Shown here piece by piece: positions 53,492-62,177 of a stretch of DNA of 64,000 bases. This DNA comes from an uncultured Hyphomicrobiales bacterium (GTDB taxonomy: Bacteria > Pseudomonadota > Alphaproteobacteria > Rhizobiales > Xanthobacteraceae): the NCBI GenBank assembly GCA_903929045.1, contig CAIYTE010000014.1:1-64000 (forward strand). The letters are read 5' to 3'. The position numbers and the translations under genes were made by a program. Under the pieces are notes generated by a model. The model searched no databases, was not told the origin of the DNA, and worked only from the letters and a program-made list of their open reading frames with translations. Position 1 is the first letter of the stretch; each line of letters starts with the position of its first letter.

Positions 53492-54255
53492 ATGGATCGC
53501 TCCGACACGGGACGATAGCTCAAGGCCCAGGCTTCGATGACATTGATGGTCTGCTGCACGACCAGCACAAACAGCACCAGTTGCAGCGTCCAGGCCATGG
53601 CGCCCGCCATGTCGAACAACTGCTGCTGGCGCAGCAATTCGTAACCGACGCCGCCGGTCGCACCGACGAGCTCGGCGACGACCACGACGCGCGCGGCATT
53701 GCCGAGATTGACCTTCCAGGCGGTGAGGATGCCCGGCACGATGGTCGGCACGATCAGGAAGCGAAACATGGTCCAGCGCGATGGCCGGAACGACATGGTC
53801 ATTTCGAACAGGTCCTTCGACATCGAACGGATGGCGTCGAGGATCTGGAAGGTGAAGGCGGGCAGGGTCGTCATCACCATGATGAAACCGATGCGGAATT
53901 CGGTGCCCTGGAACCAGATGATGGCGAACACGACCCAGGACAAAGCGGGGATGCCCTGGAAGAAGGTCAGCACCGGGCTGATATAATTTTCCAGCGACTG
54001 CGAACGCGCCATCAGCAGCGCGATGCCAGCGCCGATGATGAAGGCGCCGAACAGGCCGATGAAAATGCGCATCGCCGTCAGCAGGACGTCGATAAAGAGC
54101 GATCCGGTGACCAGAATCTCGATGGTGCGTTTCAGGATGTCCAGCACCGGCGGGAACAGAAACGGCGGGAAGGTCATCGACAAAAGCTGCCAGCCTGCCG
54201 CCAGCACAACCATGCCGGCGGAGGCTTGCAGAAAGCGTTTAATCCGTACGTTCAT
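53488..54255 (-). CDS. ABC transporter permease, nitrate/sulfonate/taurine class
   Basis: 255 aa from the ATG at 54255, which shares its A with the binding-protein TGA (TGATG); a GTG one codon upstream is also possible. About six membrane segments. The EAA loop is MTMSFRPSRWTMFRFLIVP followed by TIVPGILTAWKVNLG. Pairs with the ATPase and binding protein on either side. Confidence 0.91.
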   Translation of the reverse strand: MNVRIKRFLQASAGMVVLAAGWQLLSMTFPPFLFPPVLDILKRTIEILVTGSLFIDVLLTAMRIFIGLFGAFIIGAGIALLMARSQSLENYISPVLTFFQGIPALSWVVFAIIWFQGTEFRIGFIMVMTTLPAFTFQILDAIRSMSKDLFEMTMSFRPSRWTMFRFLIVPTIVPGILTAWKVNLGNAARVVVVAELVGATGGVGYELLRQQQLFDMAGAMAWTLQLVLFVLVVQQTINVIEAWALSYRPVSERSI

Positions 54256-55253
54256 CACTTCAACGGCTTGTTGTAGATGGTATCGTTCGACGGCAGCGAC
54301 TTGAAGTAGCCGACATCCATGCCCGCTTTGTAGACGGCTTCGATCTGCTTGCTCACGTCGCCGGCGCCAACCACGGCCATGCCGAGACGGTCATTGGCCT
54401 TGATGAGCGACACGATCGCGGCGTGATCTTCCGGCGTCGACTTCGGTGCGATGATCTTGGCGGCTTCTTCCGGGTTCTTGGCGATGAACTCGCCCGCCTG
54501 CTTGTAGGCGGTGTAGAGTTTCTGCACGACCGCCGGATTGGCGTCGATCCAGTCGCTATGCGCGGCGACGCCGAGGTACGGGATGCGGTCGCCGCCGGCG
54601 AACTTCTTCCAGGTCGCGGCCATGTTGTTGTCGAGGATGCGCACGTCCGGCTTCTTGGCCTTCAGCAGCGTATAGGCCGGCTCCCAGAGCTGGATGGCGT
54701 CGGCGCGGTCGGCGATGGCGTAACCGACAAGGCCCGGCGTCGCGGTATTCACGACGTCGATCTTGGAGGTATCGACGCCCATCTGCTTGGCGAAGAATTC
54801 TGACATCACATAGTTGGTGGTGGAGCGGGCGCCGGCGAGTTGCTTGCCCTCGAGATCCTTGAGGCCCTTGATCGCCGGCCGCGAGGTCACCGTGGTGCCC
54901 CAGAAGTCGAACAGGTTGAAGAGGTACTTCACATTGACGCCGCGCAGGTCGGCGAGGCCGACAGTGAGCACCGCGGCGCTGCCGCCGACCTTGAACTCAC
55001 CCGAGTTGAACTGCGTGGTGTAGGCGTCGGGCGTGCGCTCGACGAAGTCGATGTCGAGGCCATTGGCTTCATCCATCTTCTTGGCCTTGATCACCGGCGG
55101 CATGAAGGCGCCGAGCGACGGGAACCCGAACACGACGATGGACACCTTCGTCGGCGCAGTACCGCTATTTTGCGCCGATGCCGGCGCGAGCAGCGACGTC
55201 ATGGACAGGGCGGCGGCGCAGGCGGCGGTCAGCAGGAATGTGCGTTTGGTCAT
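54255..55253 (-). CDS. ABC transporter substrate-binding protein, NMT1/SsuA-like
   Basis: 332 aa with signal peptide (residues 1-28, PASAQ). The mature start VSIVVFGFPSLGAFMPPVIKAKKMDEANGLDIDFVERTPDAYTTQFNSGEFKVGGSA and KGLKDLEGKQLAGARSTTNYVMSEFFAKQMGVD follow the NMT1/SsuA fold. DAIQLWEPAYTLL is the typical hinge strand. Follows the amidohydrolase gene by 43 bp, so the ligand is probably the substrate of the hydroxylase and hydrolase encoded upstream. Confidence 0.91.
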   Translation of the reverse strand: MTKRTFLLTAACAAALSMTSLLAPASAQNSGTAPTKVSIVVFGFPSLGAFMPPVIKAKKMDEANGLDIDFVERTPDAYTTQFNSGEFKVGGSAAVLTVGLADLRGVNVKYLFNLFDFWGTTVTSRPAIKGLKDLEGKQLAGARSTTNYVMSEFFAKQMGVDTSKIDVVNTATPGLVGYAIADRADAIQLWEPAYTLLKAKKPDVRILDNNMAATWKKFAGGDRIPYLGVAAHSDWIDANPAVVQKLYTAYKQAGEFIAKNPEEAAKIIAPKSTPEDHAAIVSLIKANDRLGMAVVGAGDVSKQIEAVYKAGMDVGYFKSLPSNDTIYNKPLK

Positions 55254-55296
55254 TTAAATCCTCCGTGATGGGTGCGGTGACGAGGCGTTCGCCTTC

Positions 55297-56274
55297 TTAT
55301 TGAATATTGAACAGCTTCTGCGCGAGGCCGCCGTTGATCGAGGCGATCTGCGCCGGGGTGAGGCCGGCGGCATCGACGATCTTGGTCGGCTCGTGATCGC
55401 CGATCGGGAACGGCATGTCCGAGCCCAGCATGAGCTTGTCGGTGCCGATCATCTCGACGACGAATTTCAGAATGCGCGGATCGTGCACGATGGTGTCGGT
55501 GTAGAGCGCGGCAAGGCCCGCGACCGGATCGCCGATACCCGGCGTGATCGAGTGGTTCTTCTTCAGGCGGCCGAGCACGAAGGGCAGCGCCGCGCCGCCG
55601 ATGGGCGCGAAAATCTTGGCCTTCTTGTATTTGGCAACATGGCCCGACGAGATCAGGCGGGCGACCGCGATGACGGCGTCGGTGACGCGGCCAAGACCGT
55701 TGGCGAGGCCGAAATCATTGACGCGCACGTCACCGGCATCGAAGCTCGGATGAATGTGGATGAAGGCTTCGGTCTCATCGGCGGCCTGCCAGAACGGGTC
55801 GAGGTCGGCGTGGTCGAGCGTCGAGCCGGCGCCGCGCGGCAGCGTGCCGATCATGATGCCCGGGAAACCGGCCTTGCGGACCGCCCTGAGCACCGAGGCG
55901 GCGCGGGCGCCGTCGCCGAGCGGCACGGTGCCGAGCGGAATGAAGCGCGGCTCGGCCTTCGCCACCGCCATCAGGGTCTCGTTGGTGAGGTTTGACCAGG
56001 CCTCGGCTTCCGCACCCGGCAGTTCGTAGCCGAACATGTCGACCCAGCCGCCGCACACCTGCTTGTCGACCTTGTTCTTGTCCATCCAGGCGAGGCGAGC
56101 CGGAATATCCGACAACGGCTTCGACACCGGACGGATCTGCTTGGCCGCGCCGAAGGTCAGCGCCAGACCGTGATCGGTCTCGGCCTGCTTGATGTTCGGA
56201 AACTTGGCGGCGTCCTTGCGGACGGCGGTGATCAGTTCGGGCGAAACCAGATGGGCGTGAGCGTCGACGATCAT
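55297..56274 (-). CDS. Amidohydrolase-2 family protein (ACMSD-like), altered active site
   Basis: 325-aa TIM-barrel metal-dependent hydrolase or decarboxylase of the PF04909 family. MIVDAHAH gives the first metal His pair, AFIHIHPSFDAG the third His and LMLGSDMPFPIGDHEP the metal Asp. The segment IFAPIGGAALPFVLGRL aligns with the H-G-G-G-x-x-P loop of ACMSD, in which the catalytic His is replaced here. Related enzymes decarboxylate or hydrolyse aromatic ring-cleavage acids. Its ATG follows the hydroxylase large-subunit stop directly (TAAATG). Confidence 0.85.
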   Translation of the reverse strand: MIVDAHAHLVSPELITAVRKDAAKFPNIKQAETDHGLALTFGAAKQIRPVSKPLSDIPARLAWMDKNKVDKQVCGGWVDMFGYELPGAEAEAWSNLTNETLMAVAKAEPRFIPLGTVPLGDGARAASVLRAVRKAGFPGIMIGTLPRGAGSTLDHADLDPFWQAADETEAFIHIHPSFDAGDVRVNDFGLANGLGRVTDAVIAVARLISSGHVAKYKKAKIFAPIGGAALPFVLGRLKKNHSITPGIGDPVAGLAALYTDTIVHDPRILKFVVEMIGTDKLMLGSDMPFPIGDHEPTKIVDAAGLTPAQIASINGGLAQKLFNIQ

Positions 56275-58686
56275 TTAATGTCCCTTTGCTTTCTTGTCCT
56301 GCGCTTCGGCAATCGCGTCGCCGAGCTTGGAAACCTTCAGCGGCAGCGTGTTGACCGAAATACCGAGTGGCCGCAATGCGTCATTTACGGCATTGGCGAT
56401 GGCGGCCGGCGAACCGAGATAGCCGCTTTCGCCGGAGCCCTTCTGCCCGAACACGGTGTGGGGCGAGGGCGTCTCGTGATGGACGATCTCGACCTTCGGC
56501 ACCTCGTGCGAGGAGGGCAGCAGATAGTCCATGAAGCTCGAGGCGATCATCTGTCCATCGTCGTTATAGGCGAACTCTTCGTAGAGCGCCGCGCCGATGC
56601 CGTGGGCGATGCCGCCCATGGTCATGCCACGCACGACCTTCGGATTGATGACAACGCCGCAGTCGTGGCCGACGACGTAGCGTTTGATGTCAGGCTTGCC
56701 GAGCACCGGATCGATGGCCACCAGAACGAGGTGAAACTCGAACGAGGTGCAGGGATACATCTGCACCCGGCCATCCGCGGTCGGCAGTTTGCCGCCGGTC
56801 GGCACGTTCATGACATGCGCGACCGACAGGCCCGGCTCGTCCATCTCCGGCGGCATGCGGTGAAAGTTGCGATGCGCGATGTTGACGATCTCGGCGAAAG
56901 GCAGCCGCTTGGACGGATCGCTGCTGTCGTGGATCGTGCCCTGATCGTAAACCGCGCGCTCCAGCGGAATGCCGAGATCGTGCGCGCCGATCTTGCGCAT
57001 TTTTTCTTTGAGCTTGCCGGCGGCATGGAACGCCGCGCCGCCGAGCATCACCGCCATGCGGCTGCCGACGGGGCTGTTCGACGGCATCGCATTCAGCGAA
57101 TCCGAGCGGACGACGCGGATCAAGTCCGGATTGATGCCGAGCGCCTCGCCGACAACGGTCGACAGCATGGTCTCATGGCCCTGGCCGGCCGACGTCGTGT
57201 GCATGGTCGCGGTGATCGCGCCGGACAAGTCGACGCTGATGCGGCAGGAGTCCATCCAGCTCGTGGTGGTGTTCTTCGGGTTGAGCAAAGGCTCGAAAGC
57301 CGAATTGCCGCCGCTCGGCTCGAGGCACGGCGCGATGCCAATGCCGGCGAGCAGGCCCTGCTTGCGCAGGCGATCGCGCTCGGCGATCAGGGACTTGTAA
57401 CCGACATGGGCTTCGACCTTGTCCATGACGACTTCCCAATTGCCGCTGTCATAGGCCGCGCCGCTCGGGATGGTGTAGGGAAACTCGTCGTGCTTGACCA
57501 TGTTGCGGCGGCGCAATTCCCAGCGATCCATGCCGAGCGCATTGGCGACTTCGTCGACGGTGCGTTCGAGCGCGAAATTGGTCGGTCCCTGGCCGAAGGC
57601 GCGCACCGCTTCCTGCGTCGTCTTGTTCGTAATGACGGCCAGTGCGTGATACTTCACGCTCTTGATCTTGTACGGTCCGGTGATGGCGCCGATCGGCTTG
57701 CCGAGTTGAAACGGCGAACGGCCGGCATAGGCGCCGACATTGTCGACCGCGCGCATCTTCATCGAATGCAGGATACCGTCGCCGTCATAGGCGATTTCGA
57801 CGTCGAACAGGCGCTCCGGCCCGTGCGCGTCGCCGCCGGACATGTTTTCCAGCCGGTCTTCCATCAGCCGCACCGGAAAGCCGAGGCGGCGCGTCAGATA
57901 GCTGACGAGCACCGAATGCTTGATGCCGCGCTTGACGCCGTAGCTGCCGCCGACATCGATGTCGTAGTGCACGCGCACATTCGACGCCGGGATCTTGAGC
58001 ACGCTGGCGATCTGCTCGGGATATTTCGGCATCTGGATCGAGGCATAAACGTCGAGAATTTCGCGCCACGGATCCCAGCTCGCCTGCACACCGAAGGTTT
58101 CGATCGGAACGGTGGACGAACGGCCCCATTTGGTGCGGAGCTTGAGCTTGAAGGGCGCTGCCTCAAAATCCTTGTCGACATCGCCCCAGTTAAAGAGACG
58201 GTCGAGGATGATGTTGGTGCCGTGCTTCTCGTGCACCAGGATTGCGCCGTCCTTCATCGCCTCTTCGGCGTCGATCACGAAGGGCAGACGCTCGTATTCG
58301 ATCTCGACCAGCTCGGCGGCGTCTTCGGCCAGCGCGCGCGTATCGGCAACGACGGCGCAGACCCATTCGCCGGCATAGCGGGCGATGTCCACGGCGAGCG
58401 GATGCCGCGGCACGTGCGGTGTTTCCAGGCCGCTCATCAGCGGCGTGGTCGCGGCCGCCAGTTCCTTGCCGTCGAGCACGTAATACACGCCCGGAAGCGC
58501 AAGCGCCTTGCTCTTGTCGATGCTGATGATCCGCGCGGCCGGAGAAGGGCAACTGACCAGCGCGACATGCTTCATGTTCGGCAGATCGACATCGGCGGCG
58601 AACGTGCCCTTGCCGGCAACGAAGCGGCGGTCCTCGCGGACGCGGCGGTCGCTGGAGACAAATCTGAACTTGCTGGGGGCGCTCAC
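56275..58686 (-). CDS. Molybdenum hydroxylase large subunit (xanthine dehydrogenase family)
   Basis: 803 aa from a GTG at 58686 that overlaps the small-subunit stop (GTGA). Mo-cofactor-binding subunit: N-terminal a/b hammerhead (EDRRFVAGKGTFAADVDLPNMKHVALV), AVRAFGQGPTNFALERTVDEVA at the position of the CoxL A-Y-R loop, TSAGQGHETMLSTVVGEALGI, and the C-terminal active-site Glu in FGQKGSGESGYLGSPAAIANAVNDAL. The A-V-R-A-F-G loop lacks the Cys of CO dehydrogenase, so hydroxylation of an organic substrate is expected. Works with the FAD and 2Fe-2S subunits encoded just upstream. Confidence 0.92.
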   Translation of the reverse strand: MSAPSKFRFVSSDRRVREDRRFVAGKGTFAADVDLPNMKHVALVSCPSPAARIISIDKSKALALPGVYYVLDGKELAAATTPLMSGLETPHVPRHPLAVDIARYAGEWVCAVVADTRALAEDAAELVEIEYERLPFVIDAEEAMKDGAILVHEKHGTNIILDRLFNWGDVDKDFEAAPFKLKLRTKWGRSSTVPIETFGVQASWDPWREILDVYASIQMPKYPEQIASVLKIPASNVRVHYDIDVGGSYGVKRGIKHSVLVSYLTRRLGFPVRLMEDRLENMSGGDAHGPERLFDVEIAYDGDGILHSMKMRAVDNVGAYAGRSPFQLGKPIGAITGPYKIKSVKYHALAVITNKTTQEAVRAFGQGPTNFALERTVDEVANALGMDRWELRRRNMVKHDEFPYTIPSGAAYDSGNWEVVMDKVEAHVGYKSLIAERDRLRKQGLLAGIGIAPCLEPSGGNSAFEPLLNPKNTTTSWMDSCRISVDLSGAITATMHTTSAGQGHETMLSTVVGEALGINPDLIRVVRSDSLNAMPSNSPVGSRMAVMLGGAAFHAAGKLKEKMRKIGAHDLGIPLERAVYDQGTIHDSSDPSKRLPFAEIVNIAHRNFHRMPPEMDEPGLSVAHVMNVPTGGKLPTADGRVQMYPCTSFEFHLVLVAIDPVLGKPDIKRYVVGHDCGVVINPKVVRGMTMGGIAHGIGAALYEEFAYNDDGQMIASSFMDYLLPSSHEVPKVEIVHHETPSPHTVFGQKGSGESGYLGSPAAIANAVNDALRPLGISVNTLPLKVSKLGDAIAEAQDKKAKGH

Positions 58687-59183
58687 TTGGCCATCTCCGC
58701 CGGAACGTTCTGGCCCCGCAGGCGTTCCGCAGCGAGCTCGACGGCCTCGATGATCTGGGCGTAGCCTGTGCAACGGCAGATGTTGCCGGAAATCGCGTCG
58801 ACGACCTCTTCGCGCGTCGGGTTCAGGTTGTCGCGCAGCAGCGCATGCGCGACGAGGATCATGGCCGGCGTGCAGTAGCCGCACTGCATGCCGTGCGTTT
58901 CGCAGAACGCGTCCTGGATCACCGACATTTCGCCGGGACCGGGCGTGATGCCCTCGATGGTCGTGATCTTCGAGCCTTCGGCCTGTGGCGCGAATATCAG
59001 GCAGGAGCGCACGGCCTCGCCATCGAACAGCACGGTGCAGGCGCCGCAGACGCCGTGTTCGCAGCCGGTATGTGCACCGGTGAGGCCGCAATGGTCGCGA
59101 AGGGTGTCGAGCAGCGAGGTGCGCGGCTCGACGTCGAGCGCGCGCTTTTCACCGTTGATGTCGAGTTCAATGTGCATGGGCAT
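58683..59183 (-). CDS. Molybdenum hydroxylase small subunit, two 2Fe-2S clusters
   Basis: 166 aa from the ATG at 59183 (a second ATG lies two codons later). The plant-type cluster is held by CEHGVCGACTVLFDGEAVRSC and the second cluster by CGYCTPAM and ICRCTGYAQIIEAVE; all eight Cys are present. Transfers electrons from the Mo centre to FAD. The start lies inside the medium-subunit gene (about 17 bp overlap) and the stop overlaps the large-subunit GTG. Confidence 0.94.
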   Translation of the reverse strand: MPMHIELDINGEKRALDVEPRTSLLDTLRDHCGLTGAHTGCEHGVCGACTVLFDGEAVRSCLIFAPQAEGSKITTIEGITPGPGEMSVIQDAFCETHGMQCGYCTPAMILVAHALLRDNLNPTREEVVDAISGNICRCTGYAQIIEAVELAAERLRGQNVPAEMAK

Positions 59184-60066
59184 TGCCTTCGATCTTTTCG
59201 CCGCGCGCGAGTGCGCGGGCATCGGTAACCGCGCGGCAGGCGAGGCTGACGGCGACGCGCTTGCGGTAGGTAGCGGTGGCGTGGAGGTCGTCCAGCGCCT
59301 CGATATCGGCGAGCGCCGCGGTGACGGCATCCTTCACCTTGTCGGCCTCGAGTGTCGTGCCGACGAGTTGCTGTTCGGCGCTGTCGAGGCGCATCGGGAA
59401 GTCTGTGGCCGCACCGACGCCGATGGCAATGCGGGTGCATTTATTGTCGGCGTCGAGCTGAACCTGCGCGGCGGACGACACGAAGGCGAAGTCGCTGCTG
59501 CGCGCGTTGATCTCGTGGAAGCCGATGCCGATCCCGGCGCCCGTCCACACCGGATACTTCACGCCAATCAGGCACGCCGTGCTCGGCAGCGACGTCACCA
59601 TGGCCGCAACGAAGAAGTCTTTCGCCGTAATTTCGGTCGTGTCCGCGCCGTCGCGATAGGTGATGATCGCGTCGAGCGTCACCGCCGTCAGCCCTTGTTC
59701 GGCGGCCGGGTCGGCATTCGACAATGAACCGCCGATGGTGCCGCGCGCGCGCGTGGCGGCGTGGCCGATCCACGGGATCGCCTTCGCCATCAGCGGAATC
59801 TTCTGCGCTATGATCTTGCTGTGTTCGAGATCGAGCTGCCGCGTCGTCGCACCGATGGCGACAGTGTCGCCTTCGTCGCGGATGTAATGCAGCGCCGCGA
59901 TGCGGTTGATATCGACCAGCCGGGTGGGGCGGGCGAGCCGCATCGCCATCATCGGCACCAAGGTCTGTCCGCCGGCGATGACGCGTGCATTCTCATCCGC
60001 CGCGAGCAAAGCGCAGGCTTCTTCGACGTCGGCGGGGCGGGAATATTCGAACGGTGCTGATTTCAT
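59167..60066 (-). CDS. Molybdenum hydroxylase medium subunit, FAD-binding
   Basis: 299 aa. CoxM-type FAD subunit: MKSAPFEYSRPADVEEACALLAADENARVIAGGQTLVPMMAMRLARPTRLVDI carries the A-G-G-Q pyrophosphate loop, GTIGGSLSNADPAAE the second FAD loop, and the C-terminal CO-dehydrogenase flavoprotein domain follows (DALDDLHATATYRKRVA-like region). Gene order M-S-L matches cox-type operons. Starts 13 bp after the MocR-family gene stop. Confidence 0.93.
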   Translation of the reverse strand: MKSAPFEYSRPADVEEACALLAADENARVIAGGQTLVPMMAMRLARPTRLVDINRIAALHYIRDEGDTVAIGATTRQLDLEHSKIIAQKIPLMAKAIPWIGHAATRARGTIGGSLSNADPAAEQGLTAVTLDAIITYRDGADTTEITAKDFFVAAMVTSLPSTACLIGVKYPVWTGAGIGIGFHEINARSSDFAFVSSAAQVQLDADNKCTRIAIGVGAATDFPMRLDSAEQQLVGTTLEADKVKDAVTAALADIEALDDLHATATYRKRVAVSLACRAVTDARALARGEKIEGNAHAH

Positions 60067-60079
60067 AGGGGCTGCTGCA

Positions 60080-61456
60080 CTAGACGAACGAAATGGATTC
60101 GGCGCTGTCGAGAATGCCGCGGATTGTCCGCAGGGCAAAGTCGACATCGGCGTCGGATGTGGGCGCGCCAAGGCACAGGCGCACGCCATTACTCATGGGG
60201 TCGAAGGATTGCAAAGCGTCCGGCGTGGCGATGGTAATGCCGGCCATCGCGGCCTGCATGATCAGGGGCGCAGTGGTGCGCCCGGCCGGCATCGGCAGCC
60301 ACGCGTGAAAGGCCGGCGTTTCGCTGCTGACGCGAATGCGGTCGCCGAGAATGTCCTGCGCGAGGGCTTGACGCCGCGCCGCCGCGCCGCGCTTCAGCGC
60401 GATCTGCTGCTCGAGTTTTCCGTTTTCGATCAGCCGGGCGATCACTTCTGCCATTAATGGCGCCGCCATCCAGCCGGTTGAGCGCAGGCCGTTGATGCAG
60501 CGGTCGCGGAACGCGGGCGGGGCGACCATGGCGCCGATGCGCAGGCCGGGCGTGAGGCATTTCGCGAAACTGACGATGTAAAAGCTGCGCTCCGGCATGC
60601 GGGCCGACAGCGGCGGCATCGGCGGATCGCACAGAAAGCCGTAGGCGTCGTCTTCGACGAGGAAGGCATCGTGCTTGGAGACGATGTTGATGATCTCGTC
60701 GCGACGCTGCGGCGGCATGACCGAGCCGGTCGGCGTCTGCAGCGTCGGCATGCAGTAGATGACGCGCGCACCGGTCTCGGTGAAGGCGCGGTCGAGCAAT
60801 TCGGGGACGAGGCCGTGCTCGTCCATCGGCACGCCGCGCAGGCGATAGCCTTCGTGGTTGGCGAGCGCGCGCATGCCGGAATAAGTGAGGTTTTCGGCAA
60901 GCGCGGTATCGCCGGCTTTGGCGAGCAGGCCGAGCGCGATCGAAATGGCGTGCTGCGCGCCGTGCGTGACGAACAGCGTGCCGGCGGTCGCGGGCATGGC
61001 ATGGCGGCTGAGCCATTCAGCCATGATCGTGCGATGCCGTTCGCTGCCGGCGTGCGGCAGATAGGGCAGCAGATCCTTGACGGCGCCGTCGGCCGTGATG
61101 GCGAGCAGGGCGTCGGAGATGACGGCGTCTTCGCCGGTCGAGGGCGGTGCGTTGAGCGCGAGATTGAGCCGCCGCGTGCGGTCTTCGCTGTCCGCCGGTT
61201 TCGATGACGACATCCGCCTGAGCACGAACGTGCCGCGGCCGACTTCGCCGGAAACGAGGCCGCGCTTTTCCGCTTCGTCATAGGCTTTGGAAACGGTGCC
61301 GACGCTGAGACCCAGGCGCTCGGCCATATCGCGATGAGGCAGGAGTCGCGTGCCAGGCGGCAAAGCGCCACCGGCAATATCCTGTTCAATCGCGGCCACG
61401 ATCTGCAGATAGCGCGGTCCGGCGCCATCGCCCGTGGTGGGGATCCAGTCGGTCAT
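60080..61456 (-). CDS. MocR-type regulator (GntR winged helix plus aminotransferase-like domain)
   Basis: 458 aa. Residues 12-80 are a GntR winged helix (PRYLQIVAAIEQDIAGGALPPGTRLLPHRDMAERLGLSVGTVSKAYDEAEKRGLV). Residues 100-458 are a fold-type I PLP domain: TLFVTHGAQHAISIAL, CMPTLQTPTGSVMP, LVEDDAYGFL and SFAKCLTPGLRIG with the PLP-binding Lys. Such proteins sense PLP plus an amine or amino acid and activate or repress neighbouring genes. First gene of the minus-strand hydroxylase unit, 13 bp from the next gene, so autoregulation is likely. Confidence 0.92.
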   Translation of the reverse strand: MTDWIPTTGDGAGPRYLQIVAAIEQDIAGGALPPGTRLLPHRDMAERLGLSVGTVSKAYDEAEKRGLVSGEVGRGTFVLRRMSSSKPADSEDRTRRLNLALNAPPSTGEDAVISDALLAITADGAVKDLLPYLPHAGSERHRTIMAEWLSRHAMPATAGTLFVTHGAQHAISIALGLLAKAGDTALAENLTYSGMRALANHEGYRLRGVPMDEHGLVPELLDRAFTETGARVIYCMPTLQTPTGSVMPPQRRDEIINIVSKHDAFLVEDDAYGFLCDPPMPPLSARMPERSFYIVSFAKCLTPGLRIGAMVAPPAFRDRCINGLRSTGWMAAPLMAEVIARLIENGKLEQQIALKRGAAARRQALAQDILGDRIRVSSETPAFHAWLPMPAGRTTAPLIMQAAMAGITIATPDALQSFDPMSNGVRLCLGAPTSDADVDFALRTIRGILDSAESISFV

Positions 61457-61800
61457 TTACCGTTACTCGTTACCCCGGCGTGTTAGGTCAATTGTCGAAT
61501 TGTAGCAATCCTTAAAAGCGCAGCGCGCGTCAGATGGCCACAGAGTGATTCAATTGGCCGCCGCTGGACATGAAATCATGCCGGAATGCTGCACTGCACC
61601 ATAGCAAGTCAAGCATTCGGTGCTATTGAACCAGTTCATTCGCGCGCATGTTCCCTTCCGGGAGTGGGGATGAACCGCCACCTGGCGCACAGCCGGCGTG
61701 ATTTTCGCTGCGGAGACGGTATGATTAAAGTCGATCTCGCATTATCGCAGCCGTAGATTGTGCAGCCCCGCCGCAGCGGCTCATCAGAACAGGCCAGTCA
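61457..61800. other. 344-bp divergent intergenic region, MocR / cupin
   Basis: No gene seen. Two small inverted repeats are visible: CAATT-GTCG-AATTG at 61489-61502, 33 bp upstream of the MocR start, and TGAAC-CA-GTTCA at 61627-61638, 163 bp upstream of the cupin. Either could be an operator for the flanking MocR or IclR proteins. A 28-codon open frame beginning near 61670 has nothing to support it. Confidence 0.4.
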
Positions 61801-62175
61801 ATGACCGAACGGAAACCCTTCATCCGCAACATCGCCGAAGTGCCGTGGCGGCAATTTCCCGCCCATCACGGTGGCGCGCTGTCTAAGCCGCTGGTGATGC
61901 CGGAGACGGCGGGCTCCAAGCATCTCGACTACCGGATTTCGATGTACCAGCCGATGGCCTATGTCGAGCAGCACAGTCACAAGGTGCAGGAGCAGGTCTA
62001 TCACGTCATCGAAGGCGAGGGCCTGATGCACGTCGATGGCAAGGACCATCTGATGCGCAAGCACGACTACATCTTTTTGCCGCCCGGCTGCGTCCATGCC
62101 ATCACGAACACCGGTGTCGTCGATCTCGTCTTTATCGTCGTGACCTCCCCCGTCACCGACGACGTTCCGGTCTGA
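61801..62175 (+). CDS. Cupin-domain protein, 124 aa
   Basis: Single cupin beta-barrel: motif 1 YVEQHSHKVQEQVYHVIEGEGLMHVDG with metal-binding His-x-His and Glu, motif 2 LPPGCVHAITNTGVVDL with the third His. Metal-binding, possibly an isomerase, dioxygenase or sensor; too generic to assign. Two bp before the IclR-family gene on the same strand, so co-transcribed with it and with the DapA-family gene. Confidence 0.88.
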   Translation: MTERKPFIRNIAEVPWRQFPAHHGGALSKPLVMPETAGSKHLDYRISMYQPMAYVEQHSHKVQEQVYHVIEGEGLMHVDGKDHLMRKHDYIFLPPGCVHAITNTGVVDLVFIVVTSPVTDDVPV

Positions 62176-62177
62176 GC

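Noticed and set aside
56275-60066. Carbon monoxide dehydrogenase (coxMSL)
   Set aside because: Gene order matches, but the large subunit lacks the Cys-containing A-Y-x-C-S-F-R loop of CO dehydrogenase and shows A-V-R-A-F-G instead.
61670-61760. 28-codon open frame before the cupin gene
   Set aside because: Has a GGAGTGGGG ahead of its ATG but no conservation evidence, domain or coupling; too short to support.
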